Shown piece after piece: positions 8,286-17,268 of a stretch of 64,000 nucleotides of DNA. Source of the stretch: Desulfobacula sp. Its GTDB lineage: Bacteria; Desulfobacterota; Desulfobacteria; Desulfobacterales; Desulfobacteraceae. The DNA is taken from the NCBI RefSeq assembly GCF_030145145.1, contig NZ_JAQYWD010000022.1, forward strand, positions 41,611-105,610, in the 5' to 3' direction. The translations under genes were made by a program, and so were the position numbers. The first letter of the stretch is position 1, and each line of letters opens with the position of its first letter. Under the pieces are notes generated by a model that worked only from the letters and a program-made list of their open reading frames with translations, was not told where the DNA came from and did no database searches.

Positions 8286-8933
8286 AAAATTTCTGAAATT
8301 GAAATATCCACTACGATCCACGGTCTTATTTCCGGCCTCATTGATCTTTTCACTACCCATATGGATTTGGCCAAATCCCTGGAGAACAGGGCAAAATATG
8401 GCATGTTTAACGCCTGGCTTGGCTTTGCCTACTGGTTGGGCGGCACTTGTGACAAAGCGTATTCTTCTCTTCGCGAAGCCTTGAATTTAGGCGAAGATAC
8501 AGGAAATCAGGAACTTGTTGGATATGCCTGCACATGGTTGACATGGAACTCAGCTGAGTTGGGAAAGTTTGAAGAAGTTTTCAGAGTTGGTGAGAGAACT
8601 TATGAGATTTCCAAGCTTATTAAGTCAGATCACTACCTGGTTACTAAACCACTGACGGGGATGGCAAAAAATATTGGTTTTATTATTAAGAATGTTCCGG
8701 TTGCAGCAAAGAAGGCGGAAGCTCATTTTAAAAGGGCAATTGAACTTGCAGAAGAAATCGGGGCGAACGGTATCGCGGGTGAAGCCTATCTCAATTTAGG
8801 ACAATTGTACAAACCAAGAAACAAAATTAATCCAGCCCGGAAGTGTTTATCCAAGGCAATTGAAATATTTAAGTAAAATGAAGCCGAAATGTTCCTGAAA
8901 CAAACAAAAGAGGTGCTTGAATCTTCGAGCTAA
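8286..8933 (+). pseudogene. TPR protein fragment (adenylate-cyclase/ATPase-type C-terminus), inactivated
   Basis: The frame encodes helical tetratricopeptide-type repeats: SLENRAKYGMFNAWLG, KAYSSLREALNLGEDTG, AAKKAEAHFKRAIELAEEIG and AYLNLGQLY, as in the C-terminal arms of multi-domain cyclase or ATPase regulators. The frame is open from about 8226 but no enzymatic N-terminal domain remains. A TAA at 8874-8876 is followed in the same frame by a natural-looking ending (NEAEMFLKQTKEVLESSS) and a second stop at 8931, so a nonsense mutation is likely. An internal ATG at 8361 could give a 171-residue product. Confidence 0.65.
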
Positions 8934-9199
8934 ATTTTATGAAGTGTCGATTTGAATATTTTTAGATTCCTACCAATTTGAAATTCTCTGGAGGCTTTCA
9001 ATCAAAGTATCAGTCTCTGGTTTGACCGAGCACCAGAAAACGACGACTTGTAATTATAGTCTGGATGTTTTAACGTTTTTTGCACAACCCTATATCTGGT
9101 GTATGACTGCCCCCTTGTTTGCGAAGCTAAACTATAGCTCTGAATTCAGTCCTTTTTTCCATTGTGGGCAAACCATTGTTTTATAAAACCGTGCTGTTC

Positions 9200-10396
9200 T
9201 TAGATTTTTTTTGGGAAATCCTTATTATAACAACGGATGGGGAAACCGTTGGGAACGGCCGCCAAACAACGGTTGCACGATATGCAGGAGACCTTATCCT
9301 TTTTATTCTCTTTGAAATTTTTAATGATAAACGGCTCTCGGATAAACGGACGGCACATAGATATCAAATCTGCATCCTGATTTGTGATGACCTGCGACAT
9401 TTTATCCAAAGTTCGCATCCCGCCCACTATGCCCAATGGGATATTTCCTATCACAGGCTTGATTGCTCTTGCTGCTTTTATGTTATATCCTTCGTCAAGA
9501 TCGTATTTGCCTTTCAGACTTTGGATCATTAGCCAAGCAACCGGTTTCTTCCAAAGAGGCATGCTCTGGACCATCTCTTTGACCGGCACATCCCCCCGGC
9601 ACATGTTCATGTATGAAAATATTGATGAGCCGCAACTGACCTCGATCATATCAATACCCAATTTTTTCAGCATTCCAGCGTATTCAACAGCAAGTTCAGG
9701 GGTGATTCCCTGCTTGGGTGTGAAGTCGTTCGTGTTTAGCTTGACCGTTATACAGAAATCATTTGGCACTTTTGCCTGTATGGCTTGAATCACTTGTTTA
9801 AGAAATCTAAATCGATTTTCTGAAGAGCCACCCCATTTGTCCTGCCTACGGTTAAAAAAAGGCGACAAAAACTGATTGATCAGATATCCGTGGGCACAAT
9901 GTACCTGAACGCCATCGGCACCAGCTTTTACTGCTCTTTCTGCAGCGTGTACGTAGGCATCAGCAGCTTCTTTAATTTCATTTTCATTCATTTGCTTTGG
10001 TTTAAAAAAATTAATCGGATCTCTGACCGAACTGCTAGGTCCCAAAGGTGTCTGACCAATATCTGCCGAACTGGTCTGTTGTCCGGCATGGTTAAGCTGG
10101 AAAAAAATTTTGGAATCAAATTCATGGACTGCTTTGACCAAATTTTTCAGCCCTTCAATCATCTCGTTGGAGTGAATGCCAATGGGGGCTTTATATGCTC
10201 GACCTAGAGGATGGATATACATAAACCCGGGGATGATCAAACCGACATCCCCCTGTGCCAGGAGGCGATAACGTTTTATTAGATCTTCCGTAACTTTGCC
10301 ATCAGGATCTGCCATACCTTCATAGGTAGCAGAATGAACAAACCGGTTTTTGAGTTCTACGTTTCCAATCATCTGTTGTGTAAACAATACGTTCAT
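9200..10396 (-). CDS. Old yellow enzyme-type NADH:flavin oxidoreductase with Cys cluster
   Basis: A 398-residue FMN-barrel enzyme. Signature parts: KNRFVHSATYEGMA, the QLNHAGQQ segment, HCAHGYLINQFLSPFFNRR (active-site HxxH-like) and DLISMCRPFIREP. Its last ~30 residues carry CISCNRC and a fourth Cys 12 residues on, resembling the [4Fe-4S] motif of 2,4-dienoyl-CoA reductase-like members, but the FAD/NAD(P)H domain those enzymes carry is absent, so electrons must come from another protein or directly from NADH. Likely an ene-reductase; substrate unknown. AAAGGTGA lies upstream of the ATG. Confidence 0.85.
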   Translation of the reverse strand: MNVLFTQQMIGNVELKNRFVHSATYEGMADPDGKVTEDLIKRYRLLAQGDVGLIIPGFMYIHPLGRAYKAPIGIHSNEMIEGLKNLVKAVHEFDSKIFFQLNHAGQQTSSADIGQTPLGPSSSVRDPINFFKPKQMNENEIKEAADAYVHAAERAVKAGADGVQVHCAHGYLINQFLSPFFNRRQDKWGGSSENRFRFLKQVIQAIQAKVPNDFCITVKLNTNDFTPKQGITPELAVEYAGMLKKLGIDMIEVSCGSSIFSYMNMCRGDVPVKEMVQSMPLWKKPVAWLMIQSLKGKYDLDEGYNIKAARAIKPVIGNIPLGIVGGMRTLDKMSQVITNQDADLISMCRPFIREPFIIKNFKENKKDKVSCISCNRCLAAVPNGFPIRCYNKDFPKKI

Positions 10397-10912
10397 AAGT
10401 CACCTTTATATGTAATTCCTGTTCAGTAATTTTCTCCTATAGCACATGCTTATAGTGATAAAATGGATTATCCATCTTTTCATACATACGTATTTGTTAA
10501 TTAATGTGCTCAAAAGTTAACCAGCGAATGAGAATCGGAATTCAAGGGTTGTAGAGTAGATTCTTAATAATCAAATCAACTCAAAGATATAAATGAATCA
10601 GATTTGAAAACAATATTTGTTTAGTATGTTTTTTGCTTATTTGTCAAGGAGACAACTTAATTTTTCTTAGCCCATCTTTTTGAACCAAAATTCATATGAC
10701 CCATAATTATAGTAATTTATATTTTTATAGGCTTTGTTATGGCACTACGTTTGTTTATTGTACTCTTAATCGTCTTGCCGGGATGAGAGTATATCCCCTT
10801 TATTCCAGGGTTTAAAGGTTGGAATTTTGCGGATAGGAGCTCAAATAATCAATATTTTCCAAAAATGTAACTTTTTGTGGGGAATAGTGTGGGGAATAAA
10901 AATTTTAGCCAT
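10397..10912. other. AT-rich intergenic region beside the tRNA pair
   Basis: No gene seen in about 500 bases. A tandem TGTGGGGAATA repeat occupies about 10876-10899, just beyond the tRNA terminator. Similar GGGGAATA-rich sequence often lies next to integrase ends at tRNA sites, but no integrase is present here. Confidence 0.4.
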
Positions 10913-10947
10913 AAAAAAAAGGACTTAGGATTTGATCCTAAGTCCTT
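10913..10947 (-). terminator. Strong intrinsic terminator of the tRNA operon
   Basis: A perfect 13-bp stem (arms 10919-10931 and 10935-10947, core GGACTTAGGAT) with a 3-base loop. On the minus strand it is followed by eight T residues (10913-10920). It sits 10 bases past the tRNA-Cys 3' end. Confidence 0.9.
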
Positions 10948-10957
10948 GAATTTTTTA

Positions 10958-11032
10958 TGGAGGCGGCTTCCAGATTTGAACTGGAGAATAACGGCTTTGC
11001 AGGCCGTCGCCTTACCACTTGGCCAAGCCGCC
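10958..11032 (-). tRNA. tRNA-Cys (GCA)
   Basis: 75 nt including encoded CCA. Acceptor GGCGGCT pairs with AGCCGCC; the anticodon loop CTGCAAA gives GCA; the T arm contains GTTCAAATC. It is the second tRNA of a Gly-Cys pair. Confidence 0.97.
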
Positions 11033-11040
11033 TTGTGTTT

Positions 11041-11115
11041 TGGAGCGGGAAACGGGAGTTGAACCCGCGACTTCGACCTTGGCAAGGTCGCACTCTACCA
11101 CTGAGTTATTCCCGC
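11041..11115 (-). tRNA. tRNA-Gly (GCC)
   Basis: 75 nt including encoded CCA. Acceptor GCGGGAA pairs with TTCCCGC; the anticodon loop TTGCCAA gives GCC; the T loop is GTTCAACTC. It lies 8 bases before tRNA-Cys and shares its terminator. Confidence 0.97.
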
Positions 11116-11204
11116 TCAGCAAACAAAAATGAGTTATATACTCGAACATTGATTTTGTCAATATAAAAATCAAAATCAATGTAATTTTCCGGCGTTAATA
11201 CCCG

Positions 11205-11849
11205 TTATCCATTTTTTTTATTCCAGTCTGCCAGAAAGGCATCAATCCCTTTGTCGGTCATATGATGGGATGCCAGTTTCTTTAACACTCCGTACGGAAT
11301 GGTGGCGATATCAGCCCCTAGAAGGGCTGAGTCCAGCACATGAAGGGGGTTTCTGACACTGGCCACAATAATCTGGGTATCAAAATCATAATTGGCGTAA
11401 ATTTGAACAATTTCTTCAACCAGTCCGATCCCTTCCTGGGCAAGATCATCCAGGCGGCCGATAAACGGGCTGACAAATGTTGCACCGGCTTTGGCTGCCA
11501 TTAATGCCTGAAGTGCTGAAAAAACCAATGTTACGTTTGTTTTTATACCTTCTGCAGAAAGGGTCTTGACCGCTTTTAACCCTTCCACCGTCATGGGGAC
11601 TTTAACGGCAATATTCTCCGCTATTTTTGCAAGCTCCCTTGCTTCTGTTACCATGCCCTCGTATTCCAGGCTGATCACTTCCGCACTGACAGGACCTTTC
11701 ACAATTTTACAAATATCTGCGATGATCTGTTTGAACTCTCCGTCTTCCTTTGCAATTAAGGAAGGGTTGGTGGTTACACCATCAACCATACCCATATCAT
11801 TGGCATCTTTAATCTGCTCAATATTTGCCGTATCAATAAAAAATTTCAC
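11205..11849 (-). CDS. fsa: Fructose-6-phosphate aldolase / small transaldolase
   Basis: 214 residues, the size of the FSA/TalC (MipB) subfamily of class I aldolases. N-terminal [19 protein letters not shown] and the Schiff-base lysine (K83) in NIAVKVPMT are present, as are the [11 protein letters not shown] and IIVASVRNP motifs. It either cleaves fructose 6-phosphate to dihydroxyacetone and glyceraldehyde 3-phosphate or transfers a dihydroxyacetone unit as a transaldolase; sequence alone does not decide. The start is GTG at 11849 with a GAGGAGG site lying in the end of folK, so the two are co-translated. Confidence 0.9.
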   Translation of the reverse strand: MKFFIDTANIEQIKDANDMGMVDGVTTNPSLIAKEDGEFKQIIADICKIVKGPVSAEVISLEYEGMVTEARELAKIAENIAVKVPMTVEGLKAVKTLSAEGIKTNVTLVFSALQALMAAKAGATFVSPFIGRLDDLAQEGIGLVEEIVQIYANYDFDTQIIVASVRNPLHVLDSALLGADIATIPYGVLKKLASHHMTDKGIDAFLADWNKKNG

Positions 11850-11850
11850 T

Positions 11851-12360
11851 TTACGCCTCCTCGTCCAGAAGGATTACCTTCTGGGGTTCTTGTTTTTTTA
11901 ATTTTTCTAACAATTCATGTGATCGTAGGTTTAAAACAGGATGGTTTACTTGAGCACCTATATCACAAATAGGGACCAATACAAAACATCTTTCGTGCAT
12001 TCTTGGATGGGGGATTTCAAGGTGGTCGGTTTTGAGAATCAGATCATCATAAAAAATAATATCCAGATCAATAATTCTGGGACCGAACCGGAAGGGTTTA
12101 CCATCCCTGTCCAAATCTTTTTCCAGGGCCTTAAGGGCACCGAGCAAACCATCAGGTGTCAATGGGGTCCCTATTTTCAAGGCCGCGTTCACAAACCAGT
12201 CCTGATCTGTATAGTTTTGGGGTTCTGTTTTATAAAACGAAGACACCCCAAGCACCGCCATCTGATCATGATGGCGTAACAGTTGTATTACATGCTTCAG
12301 GTTTTTTTTCTTGTCTCCGATATTCGAACCAACGCTTAAATAAACAATATGCTGATCCAT
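11851..12360 (-). CDS. folK: 2-amino-4-hydroxy-6-hydroxymethyldihydropteridine pyrophosphokinase
   Basis: About 169 residues. HPPK transfers pyrophosphate from ATP to 6-hydroxymethyl-dihydropterin in folate synthesis. Visible are the N-terminal [22 protein letters not shown] and the ATP/Mg motif [14 protein letters not shown], then [17 protein letters not shown]. The start ATG 12360 lies one base after the preceding lipoprotein stop; a longer frame would run 13 codons into that gene. No other folate gene is nearby. Confidence 0.93.
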   Translation of the reverse strand: MDQHIVYLSVGSNIGDKKKNLKHVIQLLRHHDQMAVLGVSSFYKTEPQNYTDQDWFVNAALKIGTPLTPDGLLGALKALEKDLDRDGKPFRFGPRIIDLDIIFYDDLILKTDHLEIPHPRMHERCFVLVPICDIGAQVNHPVLNLRSHELLEKLKKQEPQKVILLDEEA

Positions 12361-12361
12361 T

Positions 12362-12793
12362 TTATGGAGACTCAAATTGGACTGTTTTTGAAAATTCACT
12401 TTTCATCTGGCCATCCCCTGTTGCCTGAACCCTGAAATAATATTTAAACCCCTTTTCTATTGGATTCACAAATGCCATGGACGGCATAACAACATGTCCA
12501 ATCTTCTCAAACTCAAACGGACATCCCTCACAGTCGTCAAATGTTTTTTTGTTCATAAAAATGTCAAAGCCTTCAGGTGTTACAGCGGCAGTCTCTTGGT
12601 TAATTTTATGGTCCCATGACAGTACAATTTCTGTATCATAAGATCTGTATTTTAAATTAAAAGGGGCGGCAATCCTGTTTCCATTAATCTCAGGCGGCAA
12701 TGGGGATTCTTTTTTCCCACATCCCGTGAAAGCCAGGAGAACGGCACTGCACAGCACCATCAAAATCTTAATGCCGATTCTTTTATGTGTCAT
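12362..12793 (-). CDS. Lipoprotein with fibronectin-III-like domain (LptM-like N-terminus)
   Basis: 143 residues. A signal peptide with lipobox FTGC puts the lipidated Cys at residue 25, followed by GKKESPLPP, reminiscent of the short LptM/YifL lipoproteins often found beside argH or lysA. Unlike LptM it continues with about 100 residues of beta-sandwich character (IVLSWDHKI, GFDIFMNKK, YYFRVQATG), like one FN3 domain. It overlaps argH by the ATGA junction, so it is in the arg operon. Role unknown, probably periplasmic or outer-membrane. Confidence 0.7.
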   Translation of the reverse strand: MTHKRIGIKILMVLCSAVLLAFTGCGKKESPLPPEINGNRIAAPFNLKYRSYDTEIVLSWDHKINQETAAVTPEGFDIFMNKKTFDDCEGCPFEFEKIGHVVMPSMAFVNPIEKGFKYYFRVQATGDGQMKSEFSKTVQFESP

Positions 12794-14217
12794 TGTAACC
12801 CCAGTTCTCCGGCAGCTTTTTTCACCGCCTGTCGAACATTATCAAAACTGGTTCCCCCGTATGAGATTCGTCTTGAAATCATTTTATCCAGGGTAATAAA
12901 TGAATAAACATCCGGCCCTATCAGTTCACTTAACTCTTTAAATTCTTCCAGGGTCAGATCATGGAGTTCTTTTTTTTGATTCACGGCATAGGCAACGGCT
13001 CTCCCGGAAACCGCATGGGCCTTTCGGAACGGCAGTCCTTTTGAGACCAGGTAATCGGCAAGGTCAGTTGCATTTAAAAATCCCTGGGTGCAGGCATCAA
13101 GCATTCTGTCTTTATGGACCTCAATATTTTTAAACATCCGGGTATACACATCCGCACATATCTTGAGCGTATCCACGGTATCAAACAAGGGTTCCTTGTC
13201 TTCCTGCATATCCTTATTATAGGCCATGGGCAATGATTTCATCAGGGTGAGAATACTGACAAGGTTGCCCACCACCCTGCCGGTTTTTCCCCTTACCAGT
13301 TCTGCCACATCAGGATTCTTTTTCTGGGGCATGATGCTTGACCCGGTGGTGAACGCATCTGAAATGGTAATAAATGAGAACTCAGAAGAAGACCAGAGAA
13401 TCAATTCTTCGGAAAGTCTGGAAAAATGAATCATGGCAATGGCAGCATGGGAGATAAACTCCATGACAAAGTCCCTGTCTGACACGGAATCAATGCTGTT
13501 ATCAGAGACCGCTGAAAACGCGAGCACCTCCCGGGTAAATTCACGATCCAGAGGATAGGTGGTACCGGCAAGGGCTGCTGCTCCCAGGGGCATTACATCA
13601 ATTCTCTTGAGGCAATCTTCAAATCGCTGGATATCCCGCTTGACCATTTCATAATAGGCCATCAGATGATGGGCAAACAGCACGGGCTGGGCCCGTTGAA
13701 GATGGGTGTATCCCGGCATGATCACATCCGGGTGGCTTTGCGCCATTCTGACAAGGGATCGTTGAAACCCCGCCAACAAGTCAATAATGATACGGGTTTC
13801 TTTTTTTAAATAAATCCTGACATCCAGGGCAATCTGATCATTCCTGCTTCGTCCGGTATGAAGTTTTTGCGCCACATCCCCACAGACCTTTCCCAGTTCA
13901 TTTTCAATGTGCATATGAATATCTTCAAGGCTGGCTAAAAATTGCATCTCATTGTTTTCAATTCTCGCTTTTACCTGTCCCAACCCTTTAATCAAGATAT
14001 CTGCCTCATCCCGGGTAATGATGGACACCTCGGCCATCATTTTCAAATGGGCGATACTGCCTTCAATGTCACTGTCATAGAGCCGTTTGTCCACATCAAT
14101 GGAGGCATTTAATTTTTCAACCAGTTCATCTGTGCTTTGGGAGAATCTTCCCCCCCACAGTTTTTCATTTTCGCCACTCTGATTTCCAGCACTTTTATTC
14201 CCACCGCTCTGACTCAT
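12790..14217 (-). CDS. argH: Argininosuccinate lyase
   Basis: 475 residues. Cleaves argininosuccinate to arginine and fumarate, the last arginine step. Family motifs: KLWGGRFS at the N-terminus (after a ~18-residue polar extension rich in Ser/Gly/Asn), HTGRSRNDQ, TPGYTHLQRAQP-like segment (GYTHLQRAQPV) and the catalytic-serine loop GSSIMPQKKNPD. It is last of the arg genes here, 22 bases after argF. argG, often found between argF and argH, is missing from this position. Confidence 0.97.
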   Translation of the reverse strand: MSQSGGNKSAGNQSGENEKLWGGRFSQSTDELVEKLNASIDVDKRLYDSDIEGSIAHLKMMAEVSIITRDEADILIKGLGQVKARIENNEMQFLASLEDIHMHIENELGKVCGDVAQKLHTGRSRNDQIALDVRIYLKKETRIIIDLLAGFQRSLVRMAQSHPDVIMPGYTHLQRAQPVLFAHHLMAYYEMVKRDIQRFEDCLKRIDVMPLGAAALAGTTYPLDREFTREVLAFSAVSDNSIDSVSDRDFVMEFISHAAIAMIHFSRLSEELILWSSSEFSFITISDAFTTGSSIMPQKKNPDVAELVRGKTGRVVGNLVSILTLMKSLPMAYNKDMQEDKEPLFDTVDTLKICADVYTRMFKNIEVHKDRMLDACTQGFLNATDLADYLVSKGLPFRKAHAVSGRAVAYAVNQKKELHDLTLEEFKELSELIGPDVYSFITLDKMISRRISYGGTSFDNVRQAVKKAAGELGLQ

Positions 14218-14239
14218 GACCTCTTGAATTTCCTTTTTT

Positions 14240-15157
14240 TTAATTGCCCAATATCAAACTTTCCAGAATGGCTTTGTGCATATGTCTTTTATTTTCTGCC
14301 TGATCCCAGAACACGCTGTTTTTATCTTCAAGAACCGCTTCAGAAATTTCTTCCCCCCGGTGAGCCGGCAGGCAATGCATCACCATCACATCATCCTTTG
14401 CCCCGGACAAAAGCGCCTTGTTCACCTGAAACCCCTCAAAGGCAATGATCCGTTTGGACAATTCATCTTCTTCCCCCATGCTGGCCCAGACATCCGTGTA
14501 GACCACATCTGCATTTTTTACCGCATCTTTGGGGTCATTTGTAAATACAATATTGGATTTGGCTTCCAGGGATGCCATGTCAATAATCCGGGGGTTCACC
14601 TGGTAATTCTCCGGGCAGGCCACCACCAGGTCAAATCCCAGGACACTTGCTGCATTGATCCATGAATTGACCACATTATTCCCATCTCCTACCCAGGCAA
14701 CTTTTACGTCCTTATATCCGCCCTTATATTCGATAATGGTCATGATATCACTCAATATCTGGCACGGGTGAAAAGAATCCGTGAGGGCATTAATAACCGG
14801 TATGGTGGCGCTTTGGGCAAATTCTTCCACCAGGGCGTGATCAAAGGTCCTCATGGCCAGGCAGTCAATATATCTTGACAGAACCCTGGCCGTATCCTTG
14901 GCCGGTTCATTCCTGGATATCTGGGTATCCTGGGCGCTCATATAGATGGCATGACCCCCCAGTTGTATCATTGCCGTTTCAAAAGCCACCCTTGTGCGGG
15001 TGGATTTCTTGTCAAAAATCAATCCCAACGTTTTTCCGGTCAACAACGTATCAAGGATACCCCTGGCATATCTTTCTTTTAACTGGATCGCTCGTTTAAA
15101 AAGAGTTTCAAAGTCATCTTTTTCAAGATCCAAGAGTGATAATAAATCTTTTTTCAA
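14240..15157 (-). CDS. argF: Ornithine carbamoyltransferase
   Basis: 305 residues. Forms citrulline from ornithine and carbamoyl phosphate. Carbamoyl-phosphate motif KSTRTRVAFE, the SFHPCQ segment, and HCLPAHRGEEIS for ornithine binding are intact. The start is TTG at 15157 with GGAG upstream, as no ATG fits the family N-terminus. It lies 14 bases after argD. Confidence 0.96.
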   Translation of the reverse strand: MKKDLLSLLDLEKDDFETLFKRAIQLKERYARGILDTLLTGKTLGLIFDKKSTRTRVAFETAMIQLGGHAIYMSAQDTQISRNEPAKDTARVLSRYIDCLAMRTFDHALVEEFAQSATIPVINALTDSFHPCQILSDIMTIIEYKGGYKDVKVAWVGDGNNVVNSWINAASVLGFDLVVACPENYQVNPRIIDMASLEAKSNIVFTNDPKDAVKNADVVYTDVWASMGEEDELSKRIIAFEGFQVNKALLSGAKDDVMVMHCLPAHRGEEISEAVLEDKNSVFWDQAENKRHMHKAILESLILGN

Positions 15158-15171
15158 AACAATCTCCTAAC

Positions 15172-16344
15172 TTATAACAGGCTGTCCAATGCGGATACCA
15201 GCCTGTCAATCTCTTTTGTTTCAATGATTAAGGGTGGCGCAAACCTCAGGACTTTATCCTGAATTCCATTTATTATAAAGCCTTTTTTCATCAATTCCCC
15301 AACAAAAAAACCGGCATCCTTATCGACTTCCAATCCAAGCAAAAGCCCTTCTCCCCTGACATCCACAACCCTGGAATGGGTGGTCTTGAGGGCTTCAAGC
15401 CTGCTTTTAAAATAAAGGCCTTTTTCCCGGACAGCGGCTAAAAATGATGTGTCACTGATAATGTTGAGGACTTCCAGGGCAGCTGCCGTGGCAAGGGGGG
15501 TACCGCCAAAGGTCGTGGCATGACTGCCGAAATCAAACCCAGTTGCCGCAGCTTCGGTTGCCAGCATGGCACCAATGGGAAGCCCGTTGCCAAGCGCCTT
15601 TGCAAGGGTCATGATATCCGGTGTGACATTGTAAAGCTGGTGGGCAAACAGGGTACCGCATCTGCCCATGCCACATTGAATTTCATCAAAAATCAACAAG
15701 GTTTCCCGTTGATTGCAAAGCTCTCTGACGGCCTTTAAATAGTGCTTATCAGCCGGAATGATACCGCCTTCCCCCTGAACCGGCTCAAGCATCACCGCAC
15801 ACACGGTTTCATCCATTCTCTTTTCCAGCGCATCAATATCATTGAAGGGGACGTGTAAAAACCCATCCAGCAGCGGATAAAATCCGTCTTTTATCTTGTC
15901 CTGGCCTGTTGCGGATAACGTGGCCATGGTCCGCCCATGGAAGGATTGTTGCATGGTAATGATATGATACCGCTGTTTTTCTCCTTTTTTCTGAAAATAC
16001 CGCCTGGCAAGTTTAATGGCGGCTTCATTGGCCTCGGCTCCGGAATTTGCAAAAAACACCCTGTCGGCAAAGCTTTTCTCACACAGCCGTGATGCCAGAT
16101 CTGCCTGGGGAAGGGTATAAAAGAGATTGGACACATGAACAAGTTTCGCTGCCTGTCTGCTGATGGCCTCCGTTATTTTCGGATGACAATGTCCCAGGCT
16201 GCACACCGCAATACCGGCTAAAAAATCCGTATATTCTTTTCCATCCTCATCCCAGAGCCGGGTCCCCTCCCCTCTAACAAAGGCTTTACCTTGTCTCAGA
16301 TAGGTTTGAAATACAAAATCATCTGTTCGCTTAATCGAATCCAT
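15172..16344 (-). CDS. argD: Acetylornithine aminotransferase
   Basis: 390 residues, class III PLP aminotransferase. Converts N-acetylglutamate semialdehyde to acetylornithine. FANSGAEANEAAIK (phosphate binding), SFHGRTMATLSATG, LIFDEIQCGMGRCG (Asp contacts the PLP ring nitrogen) and the Schiff-base lysine in MTLAKALGNGLP are visible. AGAGGG precedes the ATG. The 45-base gap to argB contains a palindromic repeat (16366-16392). In some bacteria the same enzyme serves in lysine synthesis. Confidence 0.96.
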   Translation of the reverse strand: MDSIKRTDDFVFQTYLRQGKAFVRGEGTRLWDEDGKEYTDFLAGIAVCSLGHCHPKITEAISRQAAKLVHVSNLFYTLPQADLASRLCEKSFADRVFFANSGAEANEAAIKLARRYFQKKGEKQRYHIITMQQSFHGRTMATLSATGQDKIKDGFYPLLDGFLHVPFNDIDALEKRMDETVCAVMLEPVQGEGGIIPADKHYLKAVRELCNQRETLLIFDEIQCGMGRCGTLFAHQLYNVTPDIMTLAKALGNGLPIGAMLATEAAATGFDFGSHATTFGGTPLATAAALEVLNIISDTSFLAAVREKGLYFKSRLEALKTTHSRVVDVRGEGLLLGLEVDKDAGFFVGELMKKGFIINGIQDKVLRFAPPLIIETKEIDRLVSALDSLL

Positions 16345-16365
16345 GTTTATCCCTCTTTTATTTAA

Positions 16366-16392
16366 CGACTCAACGTTCGGAGTTAACCATTA
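16366..16392. repeat. Copy of the outer-arm motif of the 39-192 element
   Basis: ACTCAACGTTCGGAGTT is imperfectly palindromic (ACTC/GAGT arms) and matches the arm at 44-66 (ACTCAACTTTCGGGGTT), including a following ACCATT. It overlaps the argB stop codon. It could fold as a weak hairpin in the argB-argD mRNA. Confidence 0.5.
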
Positions 16393-17268
16393 TTCCACAA
16401 ATACCTGGGTACCGATACCGGAATCGGTAAACAGCTCAAGCAATACGGCATGGGGCAGTTTCCCATTGATAATATGCACCTTTTCCACCCCATTTTTTAG
16501 TGCATCCAGGGCACATTCGACCTTGGGAATCATCCCCCCTTTAATACCACCAGCATTGATCATCTGTTTAATGGTTGACGCATCCACAGAAGAGATGAGT
16601 TTTTTATCCCCATCCAGGACACCATCCACATCGGTTACCAGCATCAGACGTTCTGCATTCAGGGCTGATGCAATCTTAGAGGCAACAATGTCCGCATTGA
16701 TATTATAGGTTTCCCCGTTTTTACCGACCCCCACCGGGGCAATAATGGGAATAAATCCTTTGGCAGTAAGGGTATGAATAATATCAGGATCAATATGGGA
16801 GACATCCCCCACCATACCCGGATCAATAATTTCCGGCGGTTTGTTGTCCTCTGCCTGAGAATAGATGGTCATCTTCTCTGCCGTGATGAGCATACCGTCT
16901 TTTCCGGTCAAGCCCACGGCTTTCCCCCCCTGCCGGTTAATCCTTGAGACAATATCTTTGTTCACCTTGCCGCCCAACACCATTTCAACCACATCCATGG
17001 TTTCATCATCTGTATATCGCATGCCCCGGATGAATGTTGAGGTGATCCCCATGGCTTCCAGCACCTTATTGATCTGGGGTCCTCCCCCGTGGACCACAAC
17101 CGGATTCACTCCGATATATTTCAGCAGGGTGATGTCATTGGCAAAATCTTTTTTCAGGTTTTCATCCACCATGGCATGCCCCCCGTATTTCACCACAATG
17201 GTTTTACCGGAAAATCGTTTTATATAGGGGAGTGCCTCAATGAGGATGTCAGCAACACTGTTCTTCAT
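16390..17268 (-). CDS. argB: Acetylglutamate kinase
   Basis: 292 residues. Phosphorylates N-acetylglutamate, the committed arginine step. [10 protein letters not shown] and [11 protein letters not shown] form the nucleotide and phosphate sites, [10 protein letters not shown] is typical, and [12 protein letters not shown] and the C-terminal [13 protein letters not shown] are intact. The N-terminal helix (about 1-20) is of the type present in arginine-inhibited hexameric enzymes, so feedback inhibition is plausible. The start overlaps the hslU stop by ATGA. Confidence 0.96.
   Translation of the reverse strand: MKNSVADILIEALPYIKRFSGKTIVVKYGGHAMVDENLKKDFANDITLLKYIGVNPVVVHGGGPQINKVLEAMGITSTFIRGMRYTDDETMDVVEMVLGGKVNKDIVSRINRQGGKAVGLTGKDGMLITAEKMTIYSQAEDNKPPEIIDPGMVGDVSHIDPDIIHTLTAKGFIPIIAPVGVGKNGETYNINADIVASKIASALNAERLMLVTDVDGVLDGDKKLISSVDASTIKQMINAGGIKGGMIPKVECALDALKNGVEKVHIINGKLPHAVLLELFTDSGIGTQVFVE

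Noticed and set aside
10849..11166. Open frames on both strands across the tRNA pair
   Set aside because: They are read-through of tRNA genes and the terminator hairpin.
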